DNA of 64,000 nucleotides from Buchananella sp. 14KM1171 (GTDB taxonomy: Bacteria > Actinomycetota > Actinomycetes > Actinomycetales > Actinomycetaceae), in assembly GCF_041380365.1 (NCBI RefSeq), contig NZ_CP159981.1, forward strand, positions 310,001-374,000, in the 5' to 3' direction. This document shows positions 23,394 to 32,345 of this stretch, one piece after another (the stretch's first letter is position 1; the number at the start of each line of letters is the position of its first letter). Made by a program: the position numbers and the translations under genes. Below the pieces are notes generated by a model. It was not told the origin of the DNA. It ran no database searches and worked only from the letters and a program-made list of their open reading frames with translations.

Positions 23394-24763
23394 CAGACCA
23401 GTCCGCCAAGGCGGGCCAGGAACAGGACCTCGGCGCCGATCACCTTGCGCAGGGACTCGATGTCCACCGACTCGTCCTCGCTGTGGGCCTTGGAGTACGG
23501 GTCCTCCACGCCGGTCACCAGGATCTCCGCCTCCGGGTAGACCTCAGCGAAGGTGGAGATGAACGGGATGGAACCGCCGATGCCGGTGTTGACCGGCTCC
23601 TTGCCGAATGCCTGCTCCAGCGCCCAGCGCTTGACCTCGCCGGCCTTGCCCGCGCACGCGGAGGCGTCAAAGGCCGCGCCCTGGTCGCCCGGCTTAACCG
23701 TCACCTGCGCGCCGAAGGGGGCGTGAGAAACCAGGTGGTCGGTCAGGGCGTCCATCGCGGCCTGCGTGTCCTGGCCGGGCGCCACGCGCATGGAAATGGC
23801 CGCGCGGCACACGGGGGCGATCGTGTTGGAGGCGTTGGCCACGCTCGTGGCGTCCAGGCCGATCACGGAGATGGCCGGCTTGGTCCAGATGCGCGCCGCC
23901 AGGGTGCCGGTGCCGGCCAGCTGGTAGCCCTCCACCAGGCCGGTGGCCTCACGCAGCTCGGCCTCCGTGTAGTCGACGTCGGAGTCCTCCTTGGCCACCA
24001 TGCCGGGCACCGCCACGTTGCCCTGCTCGTCGTGGAGCGTGGCGATCAGGCGGGCCATCAGGGTCACCGCGTCCAGGATCGGGCCGCCGTACATGCCGGA
24101 GTGCATTGCCCCGCCGGCCACGCGCAGCTCCACCTCGCAGTCCACCACGCCACGCAGGGTGGTGGTCAGGGCGGGCACGTCGGTCTTCCAGTTCGCGGAG
24201 TCCGCCACCACGATCACGTCCGCAGATAGCTCCTCGCGGTTGGTCGCCAGGAAGTCATCGAAGGACGGCGAACCGGACTCCTCCTCCCCCTCGATGAAGA
24301 CGCGGATGCCCACTCCGTGCTCCGTGCCATAGACGTCGTTGAGGGCCTTCAGGGCGCCGATGTGGGCCAGCAGCCCGGCGCCGTCGTCCGCACTGCCGCG
24401 CCCGTACAGGCGCCCGTTCCTACGCTCCGGCTCGAAGGGGCCACCGGCGTGGCTCCAGGTGGCCGGGTCGCCGCCGGGCTGGACGTCGTGGTGGGCGTAG
24501 AGCAGCACGGTGGGCTTACCGGGCGCGGCGGGCAGGCTGGCGGTCACGGCCGGGCGCCCCGGGGTGCCGTCCGGGTTCTTCCCGCGCGACACCGTGGGCT
24601 TCAACCCGGCCTCCTCCAGGCGGGCGGCCACCCACGCGGCGGACTCATCCAGCGTGGACTGGTCGAAAGTGGGCGAAGACACCGAGGGAATCCGAATGAA
24701 ATCCTCCAGCGCCTGCAGGTTTTCCTCAAAACGCGCGTCAACGGCGGCAAGCAACTTCTCCAT
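23393..24763 (-). CDS. M20-family dipeptidase
   Basis: 456 residues. A dizinc aminoacyl-peptidase: LLYAHHDVQPGG (metal His and catalytic Asp), LYGRGSADDGAG (bridging Asp), FIEGEEESGSPSF (catalytic Glu and metal Glu) and EDPYSKAHSEDES (terminal His). Length and motifs match cytosolic dipeptidases of the ArgE/DapE/CPG2 group that act on free dipeptides. The ATG follows a TAATCT box by six bases, so probably leaderless. Divergent from DUF3043, whose promoter has the same TCTAATCTGG core. Confidence 0.92.
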   Translation of the reverse strand: MEKLLAAVDARFEENLQALEDFIRIPSVSSPTFDQSTLDESAAWVAARLEEAGLKPTVSRGKNPDGTPGRPAVTASLPAAPGKPTVLLYAHHDVQPGGDPATWSHAGGPFEPERRNGRLYGRGSADDGAGLLAHIGALKALNDVYGTEHGVGIRVFIEGEEESGSPSFDDFLATNREELSADVIVVADSANWKTDVPALTTTLRGVVDCEVELRVAGGAMHSGMYGGPILDAVTLMARLIATLHDEQGNVAVPGMVAKEDSDVDYTEAELREATGLVEGYQLAGTGTLAARIWTKPAISVIGLDATSVANASNTIAPVCRAAISMRVAPGQDTQAAMDALTDHLVSHAPFGAQVTVKPGDQGAAFDASACAGKAGEVKRWALEQAFGKEPVNTGIGGSIPFISTFAEVYPEAEILVTGVEDPYSKAHSEDESVDIESLRKVIGAEVLFLARLGGLV

Positions 24764-24769
24764 GCCGCC

Positions 24770-24775
24770 AGATTA
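24770..24775 (-). promoter_or_regulatory. Putative -10 box, leaderless promoter of the dipeptidase gene
   Basis: TAATCT on the minus strand, six bases before the ATG at 24763. Confidence 0.5.
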
Positions 24776-24958
24776 GACCCAGGCAGGCCGTGCGCGCCCA
24801 CGCCGCGTGCCCGGCCCCGGGCCGGTTGTCCGCTGGGTCGACGCTCGACCACGCGGCCGCCTGGCCCTCCCCCGCGCCGGCGCCGGTTACCCTCCCGGCC
24901 CTCCCCCACGCCGGCGCCGCGCTGGCGAACGTCCCGGCCCCGCGCCTGACGAATCGTC

Positions 24959-24964
24959 TAATCT
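24959..24964 (+). promoter_or_regulatory. Putative -10 box, leaderless promoter of the DUF3043 gene
   Basis: TAATCT on the plus strand, six bases before the GTG at 24971; same TCTAATCTGG context as the divergent dipeptidase promoter. Confidence 0.5.
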
Positions 24965-24970
24965 GGTGCG

Positions 24971-25543
24971 GTGGTTAAGTCCAAGAACGCACACGAACCG
25001 GCCGCCGACTCCCCCAAGCCCGTCGGTAAGGGCCGCCCCACGCCCAAGCGTCGCGAGCAGGAGGCGCGCAACCGCCGCCCGCTGGTGCCCAAGGACCGCA
25101 AGGCCGCCAAGGCCGCGAGCAAGCAGGCCCGCCGGGAGATTTACGCGCGCCAGCAGGAGGCGCTGCTTTCCGGCGACGAGCGTTACCTGCCGGTGCGGGA
25201 CAAGGGCCCGGTCAGGCGCTACGTGCGTGACTTCGTTGACGCCCGCTGGTGCCTGGGCGAGTTCTCCCTGCCGCTGATGCTGATCCTGATGGTGGCGATG
25301 CTGGTGCTCGGCAACTCCAACCCGAACATGGCGGTCAGCATCCTGGGCGCGATCTACGGCATCTTCGTCTTTGCTTTGCTGGACTCGATCATCGTTGGCA
25401 TCCAGGCCGGCCGCCGGGTGTTGAAGAAGTTCGGTCCGGAGAAGAAGCAGCGCGTGTTCTTCTACGCGTTCTCGCGTTCCTTCCTGCTGCGGCCGCTGCG
25501 TTCTCCGCGTCCGCAGGTGGGTCGCGGCGAGTTCCCGTCCTGA
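24971..25543 (+). CDS. DUF3043 membrane protein
   Basis: 190 residues. A long, very basic cytoplasmic N-terminus (KGRPTPKRREQEARNRRPL...) precedes two membrane helices (LPLMLILMVAMLVLG and VSILGAIYGIFVFALLDSII), then a basic tail that begins AGRRVLKKFGPEKKQ. This is the pattern of the actinobacterial DUF3043 family, usually found near erpA and the dipeptidase gene. Function unknown. Confidence 0.85.
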   Translation: MVKSKNAHEPAADSPKPVGKGRPTPKRREQEARNRRPLVPKDRKAAKAASKQARREIYARQQEALLSGDERYLPVRDKGPVRRYVRDFVDARWCLGEFSLPLMLILMVAMLVLGNSNPNMAVSILGAIYGIFVFALLDSIIVGIQAGRRVLKKFGPEKKQRVFFYAFSRSFLLRPLRSPRPQVGRGEFPS

Positions 25544-25550
25544 TTCTTCG

Positions 25551-25567
25551 GCCCGGCTTTGCCGGGC
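25551..25567 (+). terminator. Short hairpin after the DUF3043 gene
   Basis: GCCCGGC, TTT loop, GCCGGGC, seven bases beyond the stop. Confidence 0.5.
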
Positions 25568-25591
25568 AGGGGCCGCGTCACCCAGTTCCCC

Positions 25592-25677
25592 CGCCGAAAC
25601 TTGTCAAACCGCGCTGAGACTTGTCATTAGCCACCCCGCTAAGGACAAGTCTCGTGAGGTTTGGACAAGTTTCGGCG
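25592..25677. repeat. Nested intergenic inverted repeat built on the word ACTTGTC
   Basis: Outer arms CGCCGAAACTTGTC (25592-25605) and 25664-25677; inner arms GAGACTTGTC (25616-25625) and 25644-25653. AAACC/GGTTT flanks the outer arms with one bulged G. The word appears twice per arm. There is no U-tract. It lies in the 467-bp gap between DUF3043 and fbpA. Confidence 0.65.
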
Positions 25678-25784
25678 AATCGAGGAGCGGCCAGGTCGGC
25701 ACGAGCCGCCGAACCAACCCCGACGCGCAGAACCTGGACGCGCGTTGCTGCCGCCAATCCGGGATGGACGACGCTGCGCCGGCG

Positions 25785-25831
25785 CCCCCTCGGGACCATC
25801 CACCCGCCCCCCTCGGGACCATCCACCCGCC
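25785..25831. repeat. Tandem 23-bp repeat
   Basis: CCCCTCGGGACCATCCACCC is present twice with period 23 (from 25785 and 25808). Upstream of the iron-transport promoter; meaning unknown. Confidence 0.7.
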
Positions 25832-25877
25832 TTCTTTGAAGAAGGCCACAAAACCCTCCCACCCGTTGCGCCCAGCT

Positions 25878-25896
25878 TTAGGCAAGGCTACCCTTT
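25878..25896. promoter_or_regulatory. DtxR/IdeR-like iron box
   Basis: TTAGGCAAGGCTACCCTTT matches the 19-bp DtxR/IdeR consensus (TTAGGTTAGGCTAACCTAA) at 14 positions by eye. It is 115 bases before the start of the iron-binding lipoprotein gene. A weaker second match overlaps 25912-25930. Iron-loaded DtxR/IdeR would repress the importer. Confidence 0.6.
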
Positions 25897-26010
25897 TCAT
25901 TTTGCCGGGACTTAAGGCTCGGCTAATAGCGACGTGCGAGCGCCTCCCCTAGCGCTCCCCCTCACGCCGCTATCTCCATTGGGCACAGCCCACAACAGAG
26001 GAGTAATTCC

Positions 26011-27096
26011 ATGCATATCCGCAAGATTGCCACTGCAGCCGTTGCCGCTGCGGCCGCCCTTGGCCTGAGCGCCTGCAGCACTGGCGACGCGGCCAAGCCG
26101 CAGCAGTCCGCTGCCCCCTCCGCTACCGAGACCACCGCTAGCGCCCCCGCCGAGACCACCGCTGAGGCCGACGGCCCACTGGTGGTCTACTCGGGCCGTA
26201 ACGAGAAGCTGATCGGCCCGCTGCTGGAGCAGTTCACCGCTGACACCGGCATCGACGTGGACGTTCGCTACGCTGGCACCTCCGAGTTGGCCGCCCAGCT
26301 GCTGGAGGAGGGTGACAAGACCCCGGCTCAGGTCTTCCTGTCCCAGGACGCTGGCGCGCTGGGCCTGGTGGCCGGCGCTGACATGTTTGCCGCCCTGCCG
26401 GCTGACGTCACCTCCCTGGTGGACCCGAAGTACACCTCCAAGGACGGCTCCTGGGTGGGCCTGACCGGCCGCGCCCGCGTCATCGCCTACGACAGCCAGA
26501 CCCTGAAGGCTGACGAGGTGCCGGCCAGCGTCTTCGACCTGACCGACCCGAAGTGGAAGGGCAAGGTTGGTATCGCCCCCACTAACGCTTCTTTCCAGTC
26601 CTTCGTCACCGCCATGCGCGTCATGGAGGGTGAGGAGAAGGCCGAGAAGTGGCTGACCGACCTGCTGGCCAACGAGCCGCAGATCTTCGAGAAGAACGGT
26701 GAGATCCTGGAGGCCGTCAACGCCGGCACCGTCTCCCTGGGTCTGATCAACCACTACTACTGGGCCCGCTCCGAGCAGGACCCCACCACCCTGCGCGCGC
26801 AGCTGAAGTTCGGTGAGCCGGGCTCCGTTTCCGCTCTGGTGAACGTCACCGGTGTCGGCATCCTGAAGGGCGCCGCTGACAACGCCCAGGCCAAGGAGTT
26901 CGTGAACTACCTGCTCTCGGCCAAGGGCCAGGAGTACTTCCTGACCAAGACCTTCGAGTACCCGCTGGTGGCGGGCATGGAGGGCCCCAAGAACGTGCCG
27001 GCGCTGAAGGACCTGGGCCAGCCGGACGTGTCCCTGGCGGACCTGTCCTCCCTGGACAAGACCGTCGAGCTGCTGACCAAGGTTGGGCTAATCTGA
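26011..27096 (+). CDS. fbpA: Iron(III) ABC transporter substrate-binding lipoprotein
   Basis: 361 residues. A signal peptide with lipobox LGLSAC (Cys about 24) and a Thr/Ala/Pro linker precede a periplasmic-type binding fold: LVVYSGRNEKLIGPLLEQF at the start, AQVFLSQDAGALG, and NHYYWAR, whose tandem tyrosines are typical iron ligands in FbpA/FutA proteins. Anchored outside the membrane, it hands ferric iron to FbpB. GAGGAGTAATTCC precedes the ATG. An iron box is upstream and a partial terminator downstream, which would give more binding protein than membrane components. Confidence 0.92.
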   Translation: MHIRKIATAAVAAAAALGLSACSTGDAAKPQQSAAPSATETTASAPAETTAEADGPLVVYSGRNEKLIGPLLEQFTADTGIDVDVRYAGTSELAAQLLEEGDKTPAQVFLSQDAGALGLVAGADMFAALPADVTSLVDPKYTSKDGSWVGLTGRARVIAYDSQTLKADEVPASVFDLTDPKWKGKVGIAPTNASFQSFVTAMRVMEGEEKAEKWLTDLLANEPQIFEKNGEILEAVNAGTVSLGLINHYYWARSEQDPTTLRAQLKFGEPGSVSALVNVTGVGILKGAADNAQAKEFVNYLLSAKGQEYFLTKTFEYPLVAGMEGPKNVPALKDLGQPDVSLADLSSLDKTVELLTKVGLI

Positions 27097-27116
27097 CCGT
27101 CTGCTAGGTAGCTTTA

Positions 27117-27160
27117 GGGGCGTCGTGGGTGCCGCGCGCACTCACGACGCCCCTTTGTTT
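27117..27160 (+). terminator. Terminator/attenuator between fbpA and fbpB
   Basis: GGGGCGTCGTG (27117-27127) pairs with 27143-27153, followed by TTTGTTT. It is one of the few in this window with a U-rich tail. Placed inside the operon, it likely reduces readthrough into fbpB. Confidence 0.75.
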
Positions 27161-27171
27161 ACGGGTGAGAG

Positions 27172-28716
27172 ATGTCTTCACGCGATTTGAGTAGTGCGCG
27201 CTCGCGCCGGCTGCGGGATCTGCCCGCTGGCCTGGTCGTGGCGTGCTTTCTTGTTGCTGCCGTCGCGGTGCTGCCGCTCTACTACCTGATCCGCCGGGCG
27301 TTTTCGGGCGGCCCGCAGGCCGCCTGGGCGGTGTTGGCGCGCCCGCGCATGTGGATGCTGCTGACCAACACGGTGGACCTGGTTGTGGTGGTGTGCGCGG
27401 GCGCGGCGGTGCTGGGTGTGCTGACGGCCTGGGCGGTGACGCGCCTGCGCCTGCCCGCCCCGAGGTTGTGGGTGGTGTTGGCGTGCCTGCCGCTGGCAGT
27501 GCCCAGTTTCGTGGCTACTTTCGCGTGGCGCTCGGTGTTCCCGCACCAGCACGGGTTTTGGCCGTTGGCGATCGTGTTGATCGCGTCCTCCGCCCCCTTT
27601 GTCACCGTGCCGACCATGGCGGCGTTTTCGCAGGCGGACCACGGCCTGGCCGACGTGGCCCGCTCGCTGGGCCGTTCGCGCGCCTACGTGTTCCTCACCA
27701 TCACTCTCCCGCAGGTGCTGCCCGCCACGGCGGCCGGGAGCGTGATCGTGGCTCTCTACACGCTGGCGGACTTCGGCGCGCCGGCGATGATGCGTTACGA
27801 CACGCTCACCACGGGCGTGTTCGCGCTGATCACGGCGGGCTCGTCCCGCTTCGCTCCCGCTGTGATGGGCGTGGTGATCACGCTGATCGCCGCGCTCCTG
27901 GTGTTGCTGGAGAACTTGTTTCGTACCCGCCATCACCGGGCCGTCTCTGCGGGTTACGCTGCCGCGCGCTCGCGCCTGTCTGGGCCGCTGACGGCGCTGG
28001 CGTGCGCCGGCCTGTCTACCGTGGCGGTGGCGTCGGTGGCCGCCCCGATCGGTGCGCTGCTGTTTCGTTCTCTGAAGAACACGCGGTATGAGACGGATTG
28101 GTCCCGGCTGGCCGACGCCGCCCTGACCACCCTGGTCTTCGGCTTCGCGGCGGCCACGCTGGCCGCTGCGGTGGGGCTGCCGCTGGCCTATATAGCGGCC
28201 CGTGTGCGGGCCCGCACGGTCACGTTCCTGGAGATGGCAACGTTCTCCGCGCACGCCCTGCCCGGGGTGGTGCTGGCGTTGGCGATGGTCTCTCTGACCC
28301 TGCAGGCGGCGCCGGGGGCGTACCAGACCATGGGCGCGCTGGTGGTGGCCTACGTGCTGCTCTACCTGCCCAAGGGGGTGGGGGCCGTGCGCGCGGGCTT
28401 CCAGCAGGTGCCGGTGGGCGCTGAGGAGGCCGCGCGCACGCTGGGCGATTCCAAGCTGCGCGTGTGGCGGCGCGTCTGCCTGCCGCAGGCCCTGCCCGCC
28501 ATCGGCGCGGGCTGGTTGTTGGTGGCGACGGCGGTGATGAAGGAGCTGCCGGTCACGCTCATGTTGCGCCCGACGGGGACGCACACGCTGGCCACGGAGT
28601 TGTGGAACTCCAGCTCGCTTGGCGCGTACGGCGCCGCCGCCCCCGCCGGTCTTGCCCTCATGCTGGTGGGCATCATCCCGTCCCTCATGCTCGCTCGGAG
28701 GATTGATCTGCCGTGA
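27172..28716 (+). CDS. fbpB: Iron(III) ABC transporter permease, two fused permease domains
   Basis: 514 residues with about twelve membrane helices, the FbpB/SfuB layout of two BPD permease modules in one chain. The coupling (EAA) loops are visible: ADVARSLGRSRAYVFLTITLPQVLP in the first half and EEAARTLGDSKLRVWRRVCLP in the second. ATG preceded by GGGTGAGAG. Its stop overlaps the fbpC GTG (GTGA). Confidence 0.92.
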   Translation: MSSRDLSSARSRRLRDLPAGLVVACFLVAAVAVLPLYYLIRRAFSGGPQAAWAVLARPRMWMLLTNTVDLVVVVCAGAAVLGVLTAWAVTRLRLPAPRLWVVLACLPLAVPSFVATFAWRSVFPHQHGFWPLAIVLIASSAPFVTVPTMAAFSQADHGLADVARSLGRSRAYVFLTITLPQVLPATAAGSVIVALYTLADFGAPAMMRYDTLTTGVFALITAGSSRFAPAVMGVVITLIAALLVLLENLFRTRHHRAVSAGYAAARSRLSGPLTALACAGLSTVAVASVAAPIGALLFRSLKNTRYETDWSRLADAALTTLVFGFAAATLAAAVGLPLAYIAARVRARTVTFLEMATFSAHALPGVVLALAMVSLTLQAAPGAYQTMGALVVAYVLLYLPKGVGAVRAGFQQVPVGAEEAARTLGDSKLRVWRRVCLPQALPAIGAGWLLVATAVMKELPVTLMLRPTGTHTLATELWNSSSLGAYGAAAPAGLALMLVGIIPSLMLARRIDLP

Positions 28717-30020
28717 CGGTCCAAGTTCGCAATCTCAGCGCCCAGTACGTTCAGGGCAGGCCGGTTTTGCACGGCCTGGACCTGGAGATCGCCTCCGGGC
28801 AGGTCACGACGGTGCTGGGCGCCTCCGGCAGTGGCAAGACGACTCTGTTGCGTGTGCTGGCGGGCCTGCACACGCCCTTCGCGGGCGAGGTGTTGATGGA
28901 TGGCGCCGACATCACGGGGGTGCCGGTGGACAAGCGCCGCGTGGGCTTGGTGCCGCAGGAGGGCGCCTTGTTCTCCCACCTGACCGTGGCGGCCAATATC
29001 GCCTACGGGCTTAGGGGGGTGAGCCGCCGCCGCGCCGCCTCCCACCCGCGTGTGCTGGAGATGGTGCGGTTGATGGGCCTGGAGGGTTTGGAGGGGCGCC
29101 TACCGCACCAGCTCTCTGGCGGGCAGCAGCAGCGGGTGGCGCTCGCGCGGGCGTTGGCGCCCCAGCCGCGACTGCTGTTGTTGGACGAGCCCTTTAGCGC
29201 GCTGGATCCCTCGTTGCGGTCGCGGCTGCGCGAGGAGGTGTTTGCGATCCTGCGCCAGCAGAACCTGCCCACGCTGCTGATCACGCACGACCAGGAGGAG
29301 GCGCTTTCCTGTTCCGACACTGTGGCGGTGTTGCGCGACGGTCACCTGGTCCAGGTGGGCACTCCCCGCGAGCTTTACTGCGCCCCTGCCGATGCGTGGG
29401 TGGCCGCATTTGTGGGTGAGGCGAACGTGCTGCCGGCTGGGCAGTTGGCCGACGTTCCGCCCGCCTCCGCTACGCCTGCGGCCGCCCGGGAAGAGGCGGG
29501 CCAGAGCTGCGCGGGTCGCAGCGGAGCGGGCCTCGCCGAGACGGGAGCGAGCCGGCCCGCCCCGGGGGACGACGCGAACCCGCCGCTGGTCGTGGCGCGC
29601 CCGGAGCAGCTGGAACTGACCGTGCTCGCCCCGTCGGGGGCTGCAGGCGCTTCGGGCCCTGAGCGGGAGAGCGCGGGCCGGCAGGAGTCCCCCGCAGCCG
29701 GCGCTGCCCAGGCGGCTGCCGCCTGCGGGGCCACCGACGCCACTGCGGCTTTCGGCCTTGCCGGTTCGGCTGGGCTTGCCGGTGCCACCGGGCACGTGGT
29801 CTCCACCCGGTTCCTGGGTCACTCCCAGCTGGTGACTGTGGAACTGGAGCCGCGCCGGCAAGCCGGCGCGGCGGCGCAGCGAGCCGATGCGGCGCAGCCG
29901 CATCCCGCGAGCGGTGCGCGCGTCACGGTCACGGTGCGTAGGGCCGGGGAGGCGCGGGCCTTGCCGGCGGGCACCCGCGTGGCAGTCACCACGCGCGGAG
30001 AGCTCCACTACCTGAAATAG
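28713..30020 (+). CDS. fbpC: Iron(III) ABC transporter ATPase with long Ala-rich insertion
   Basis: 435 residues, about 80 more than usual. The nucleotide-binding domain is complete: Walker A GASGSGKTT, signature LSGGQQQRVALARAL, Walker B LLLLDEPFSALD, switch LLITHD. The C-terminal TOBE-like domain is split: between FVGEANVLPAGQL and VVSTRFLGHSQLVTVELEP lie about 100 residues of Ala/Gly/Ser/Pro sequence. That insertion begins with LADVPP encoded by a 19-mer that also occurs in the SNF2 helicase gene. The GTG start overlaps the fbpB stop. Confidence 0.9.
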   Translation: MTVQVRNLSAQYVQGRPVLHGLDLEIASGQVTTVLGASGSGKTTLLRVLAGLHTPFAGEVLMDGADITGVPVDKRRVGLVPQEGALFSHLTVAANIAYGLRGVSRRRAASHPRVLEMVRLMGLEGLEGRLPHQLSGGQQQRVALARALAPQPRLLLLDEPFSALDPSLRSRLREEVFAILRQQNLPTLLITHDQEEALSCSDTVAVLRDGHLVQVGTPRELYCAPADAWVAAFVGEANVLPAGQLADVPPASATPAAAREEAGQSCAGRSGAGLAETGASRPAPGDDANPPLVVARPEQLELTVLAPSGAAGASGPERESAGRQESPAAGAAQAAAACGATDATAAFGLAGSAGLAGATGHVVSTRFLGHSQLVTVELEPRRQAGAAAQRADAAQPHPASGARVTVTVRRAGEARALPAGTRVAVTTRGELHYLK

Positions 30021-30138
30021 CCCCCGGCCCCGATTACAAGCCCGCCCATGGGGCCATCCACGCCCCACTGATCGGGCCCACAAACTCCTGGCCCCCGGGC
30101 CCGAGGCCGGCCACCCTCCCCTGAGCTAAACCGCTCGA

Positions 30139-30210
30139 CCTAGACCTTGTGCAGCCGACCTAGACCGGAGAACGCCACGCAAGGTCTAGGTCGGCTGCAT
30201 AAGGTCTAGG
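30139..30210. repeat. Nested intergenic hairpin built on the word CCTAGACC, possible bidirectional terminator
   Basis: Inner stem GCAGCCGACCTAGACC (30151-30166) pairs perfectly with 30183-30198; outer stem CCTAGACCTT (30139-30148) pairs with 30201-30210. It lies between convergent fbpC and pyrD. No U-tract on either strand. Confidence 0.7.
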
Positions 30211-30277
30211 CCGTACGAATTTGAAGCATTAGGGCCGCTTCGATCCGCCCTGCTGGCCCTCCCGGGCCCCGGAACGC

Positions 30278-31336
30278 TCAGCCGGCGTAGCCCAGGCGCG
30301 CCAGCGCGCGGTTCATGCGGCCGGGCCAGGCCGGGCCTTCGTAGATGAAGGCGCTGTATGCCTGGAGGTAGTTGGAGCCGGCCTCCAGCATCCGCTCGGC
30401 CTGCGCCACCGTGCTGATCCCGCCCACGCCGATGATGGTCTTGTCCGGCCCCAGCGCGGCACGCAGCGAGCGCACCACCGCCAAGGACTTCTCCGTCAGC
30501 GGCGCCCCGGACAGGCCACCGGCGCCGTGGCGCTGGTCGTGGTCGATCGTGGTGTTGGTCGCCACCACGCCCGCCAGGTCCAGCTCCAGCACCAGCTGGG
30601 CCACTGCCTCCAGGTCCTCGGGAGCCAAATCCGGCGCGATCTTCACAAACAACGGGACGTGGCGGCCGGCGGCAACGTCGGCGGCCTGCTGCACCGCAGC
30701 GAGAATCGGCCGCAGCGATTCGACGTTCTGCAGGTCGCGCAGGCCGGGGGTGTTCGGGGAGGAGACGTTGACCACCAGGTAATCGGCCCAGCGGGCCACG
30801 TGGCGGGCGGAGGTGACGTAGTCGGCCACGGCGTCCTCAAGCGGGGTCACCTTGGACTTACCGATGTTGGCCCCCACGAACACGGCCCGCCCGGCCTTGG
30901 TGCTGCGCAGCTTGCGCAGGCGCTCGCCGGCGGCGGCGGCACCGTGGTTGTTGAAGCCCATCCGGTTGATGATCCCGCGCTCCTCAATGAGGCGGAACAG
31001 GCGCGGCTTGGGGTTGCCCGGCTGGGCCAGGGCGGTGAAGGTGCCTACCTCCACAAAACCGAAGCCCAGGGCGTCCATGCCCAGCACGGCGGTGGCGTCC
31101 TTGTCCATGCCGGCGGCCAGACCCAGGATGCCGGGCACGGGGCGGGCGAAGGGGCTCTTGTGCTCCAGGTGGGCGCGGGTGAGGGTGCTATCCACGCGAC
31201 GGCCAAACAGCGCCCGCATGACGGCGGCAGTGGCCCGGCAGTTACCCGCCATGGACAAGGCCTTCACGGCCCTGACGTGCACCTCCTCCGGATCCTGCTT
31301 GGCAAAGACTAGGTTGAAAAGCGCCCGGTAGATCAT
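30278..31336 (-). CDS. pyrD: Dihydroorotate dehydrogenase (quinone), class 2
   Basis: 352 residues from the ATG at 31336; the open frame extends upstream to 31693 but with non-family sequence. Oxidises dihydroorotate to orotate, passing electrons to quinone, in pyrimidine synthesis. The N-terminal helical lid ([20 protein letters not shown]) marks the membrane-associated class 2. [14 protein letters not shown] contains the catalytic Ser, and VGVGGIST with the following residues binds FMN phosphate. A TAGGCT box ends seven bases before the ATG. Confidence 0.95.
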   Translation of the reverse strand: MIYRALFNLVFAKQDPEEVHVRAVKALSMAGNCRATAAVMRALFGRRVDSTLTRAHLEHKSPFARPVPGILGLAAGMDKDATAVLGMDALGFGFVEVGTFTALAQPGNPKPRLFRLIEERGIINRMGFNNHGAAAAGERLRKLRSTKAGRAVFVGANIGKSKVTPLEDAVADYVTSARHVARWADYLVVNVSSPNTPGLRDLQNVESLRPILAAVQQAADVAAGRHVPLFVKIAPDLAPEDLEAVAQLVLELDLAGVVATNTTIDHDQRHGAGGLSGAPLTEKSLAVVRSLRAALGPDKTIIGVGGISTVAQAERMLEAGSNYLQAYSAFIYEGPAWPGRMNRALARLGYAG

Positions 31337-31343
31337 GAGGACA

Positions 31344-31349
31344 AGCCTA
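31344..31349 (-). promoter_or_regulatory. Putative -10 box, leaderless promoter of pyrD
   Basis: TAGGCT on the minus strand, seven bases before the ATG at 31336. Confidence 0.45.
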
Positions 31350-31546
31350 GTGGGACTTGGGGCGTTTCTTCCCCCACCACCTGGCGCTTGGTGCACCAGG
31401 CACGCCGCGAGCGCGCAGGTGGCGACCTGGGGATTGCCCGGCGGCGGCCAAGCTGTGCATAACGCCGAGTGCTGCCCCCTGCGCACGGGCCCTGGCTGCG
31501 TGCAGCGGCCCACGGGGATGGTGGGTGGGTCGAAAGGAGAGAGAAG

Positions 31547-32134
31547 ATGTCCACGCTTGCCTACTGCCCGTCCGCTGCTTCGACGGGCCAGGTGCCCTCC
31601 CCCGCCGCGCCCGAGGGGCCCTACGGTCCGCCGGGGTGGAGCGTTCGCGCCGGCCTGTGGGAGGAGCTGGCGGCCTTCACGCCCGCGCCCCATTTGGACG
31701 ACGCCCCCGACCGGTGGGTGAAGGACGGCGCCCCGACCACGGACTTTGTGCCCCTGCTGGGCCTGGGCGGGCCGGCCGCGTCCTTCCTCTTGGCCAACCT
31801 GCCGCCCGCCCAGCTGGCGGACAGGCAGAACCTGGCCCCCACGCTGGGGGCGTTACTGCGGGCGGCGGTGAAGCACGACGGGGTGAGCCTGTGCGGCTAC
31901 GGCATCGGTCCGCAGCGCAGCGACGAGCGCATCAGCATCGACGCGATCCTGGTGCCCGGCTACACCGACGCCACGGTGCACCGCGACCACCGGGGCGAGT
32001 GTGACTGCAACGCGCTGTGGCGGCGCCTGAGCCGGGACCTGGAGCTGGACGCCCTGGCTCCACCCGATGAGATCGCGCGGGTGCTGCCGCCCTGGCCGCC
32101 CTACACCCCCGCCTGGCGCCTGTGGTGGGACTGA
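31547..32134 (+). CDS. Hypothetical protein
   Basis: 195 residues from the ATG at 31547, preceded by AAGGAGAGAGA. Soluble, Pro/Leu-rich. Conserved-looking segments are VPLLGLGGPAASFLLANLP, VSLCGYGIGPQRSDERISID and HRDHRGECDCNALWRRLSRDL. The CDC pair could bind metal. No signal peptide or membrane helix. No family recognised. Downstream is a repeat-bearing gap and the convergent methyltransferase. Confidence 0.7.
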   Translation: MSTLAYCPSAASTGQVPSPAAPEGPYGPPGWSVRAGLWEELAAFTPAPHLDDAPDRWVKDGAPTTDFVPLLGLGGPAASFLLANLPPAQLADRQNLAPTLGALLRAAVKHDGVSLCGYGIGPQRSDERISIDAILVPGYTDATVHRDHRGECDCNALWRRLSRDLELDALAPPDEIARVLPPWPPYTPAWRLWWD

Positions 32135-32240
32135 CTGGGCCGGGCGCCAGTATTCGCCGCAGGGCGACCCGGCCAACAGGAGGCGACAGGCTGGTTCTCA
32201 CCGGCGCTGCCTGCCTCTCGATCGCGGCGGCGCAGCAGTT

Positions 32241-32284
32241 GGCGGCCTAGGCTGGCGGTCCGTCCAGGCGGCCTAGGCTGGCGG
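32241..32284. repeat. Two copies of an 18-mer in the 32135-32345 gap
   Basis: GGCGGCCTAGGCTGGCGG at 32241-32258 and 32267-32284, period 26. GACCTAGCCC/GACCTAAGCC variants follow to 32355. Located between convergent genes. Confidence 0.6.
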
Positions 32285-32345
32285 CCCTACGCGGTGGCCA
32301 AGCCCCGGGCCGCTCGGGTGACCTAAGCCCGAACTGCGCGGCGAC

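Noticed and set aside
25912-25930. Second DtxR box
   Set aside because: Only about half of the consensus positions match by eye, too weak to list as a feature.
27178-28584. 468-codon minus-strand open frame opposite fbpB
   Set aside because: His/Arg/Gln-rich composition typical of an antisense frame; fbpB is clearly the real gene.
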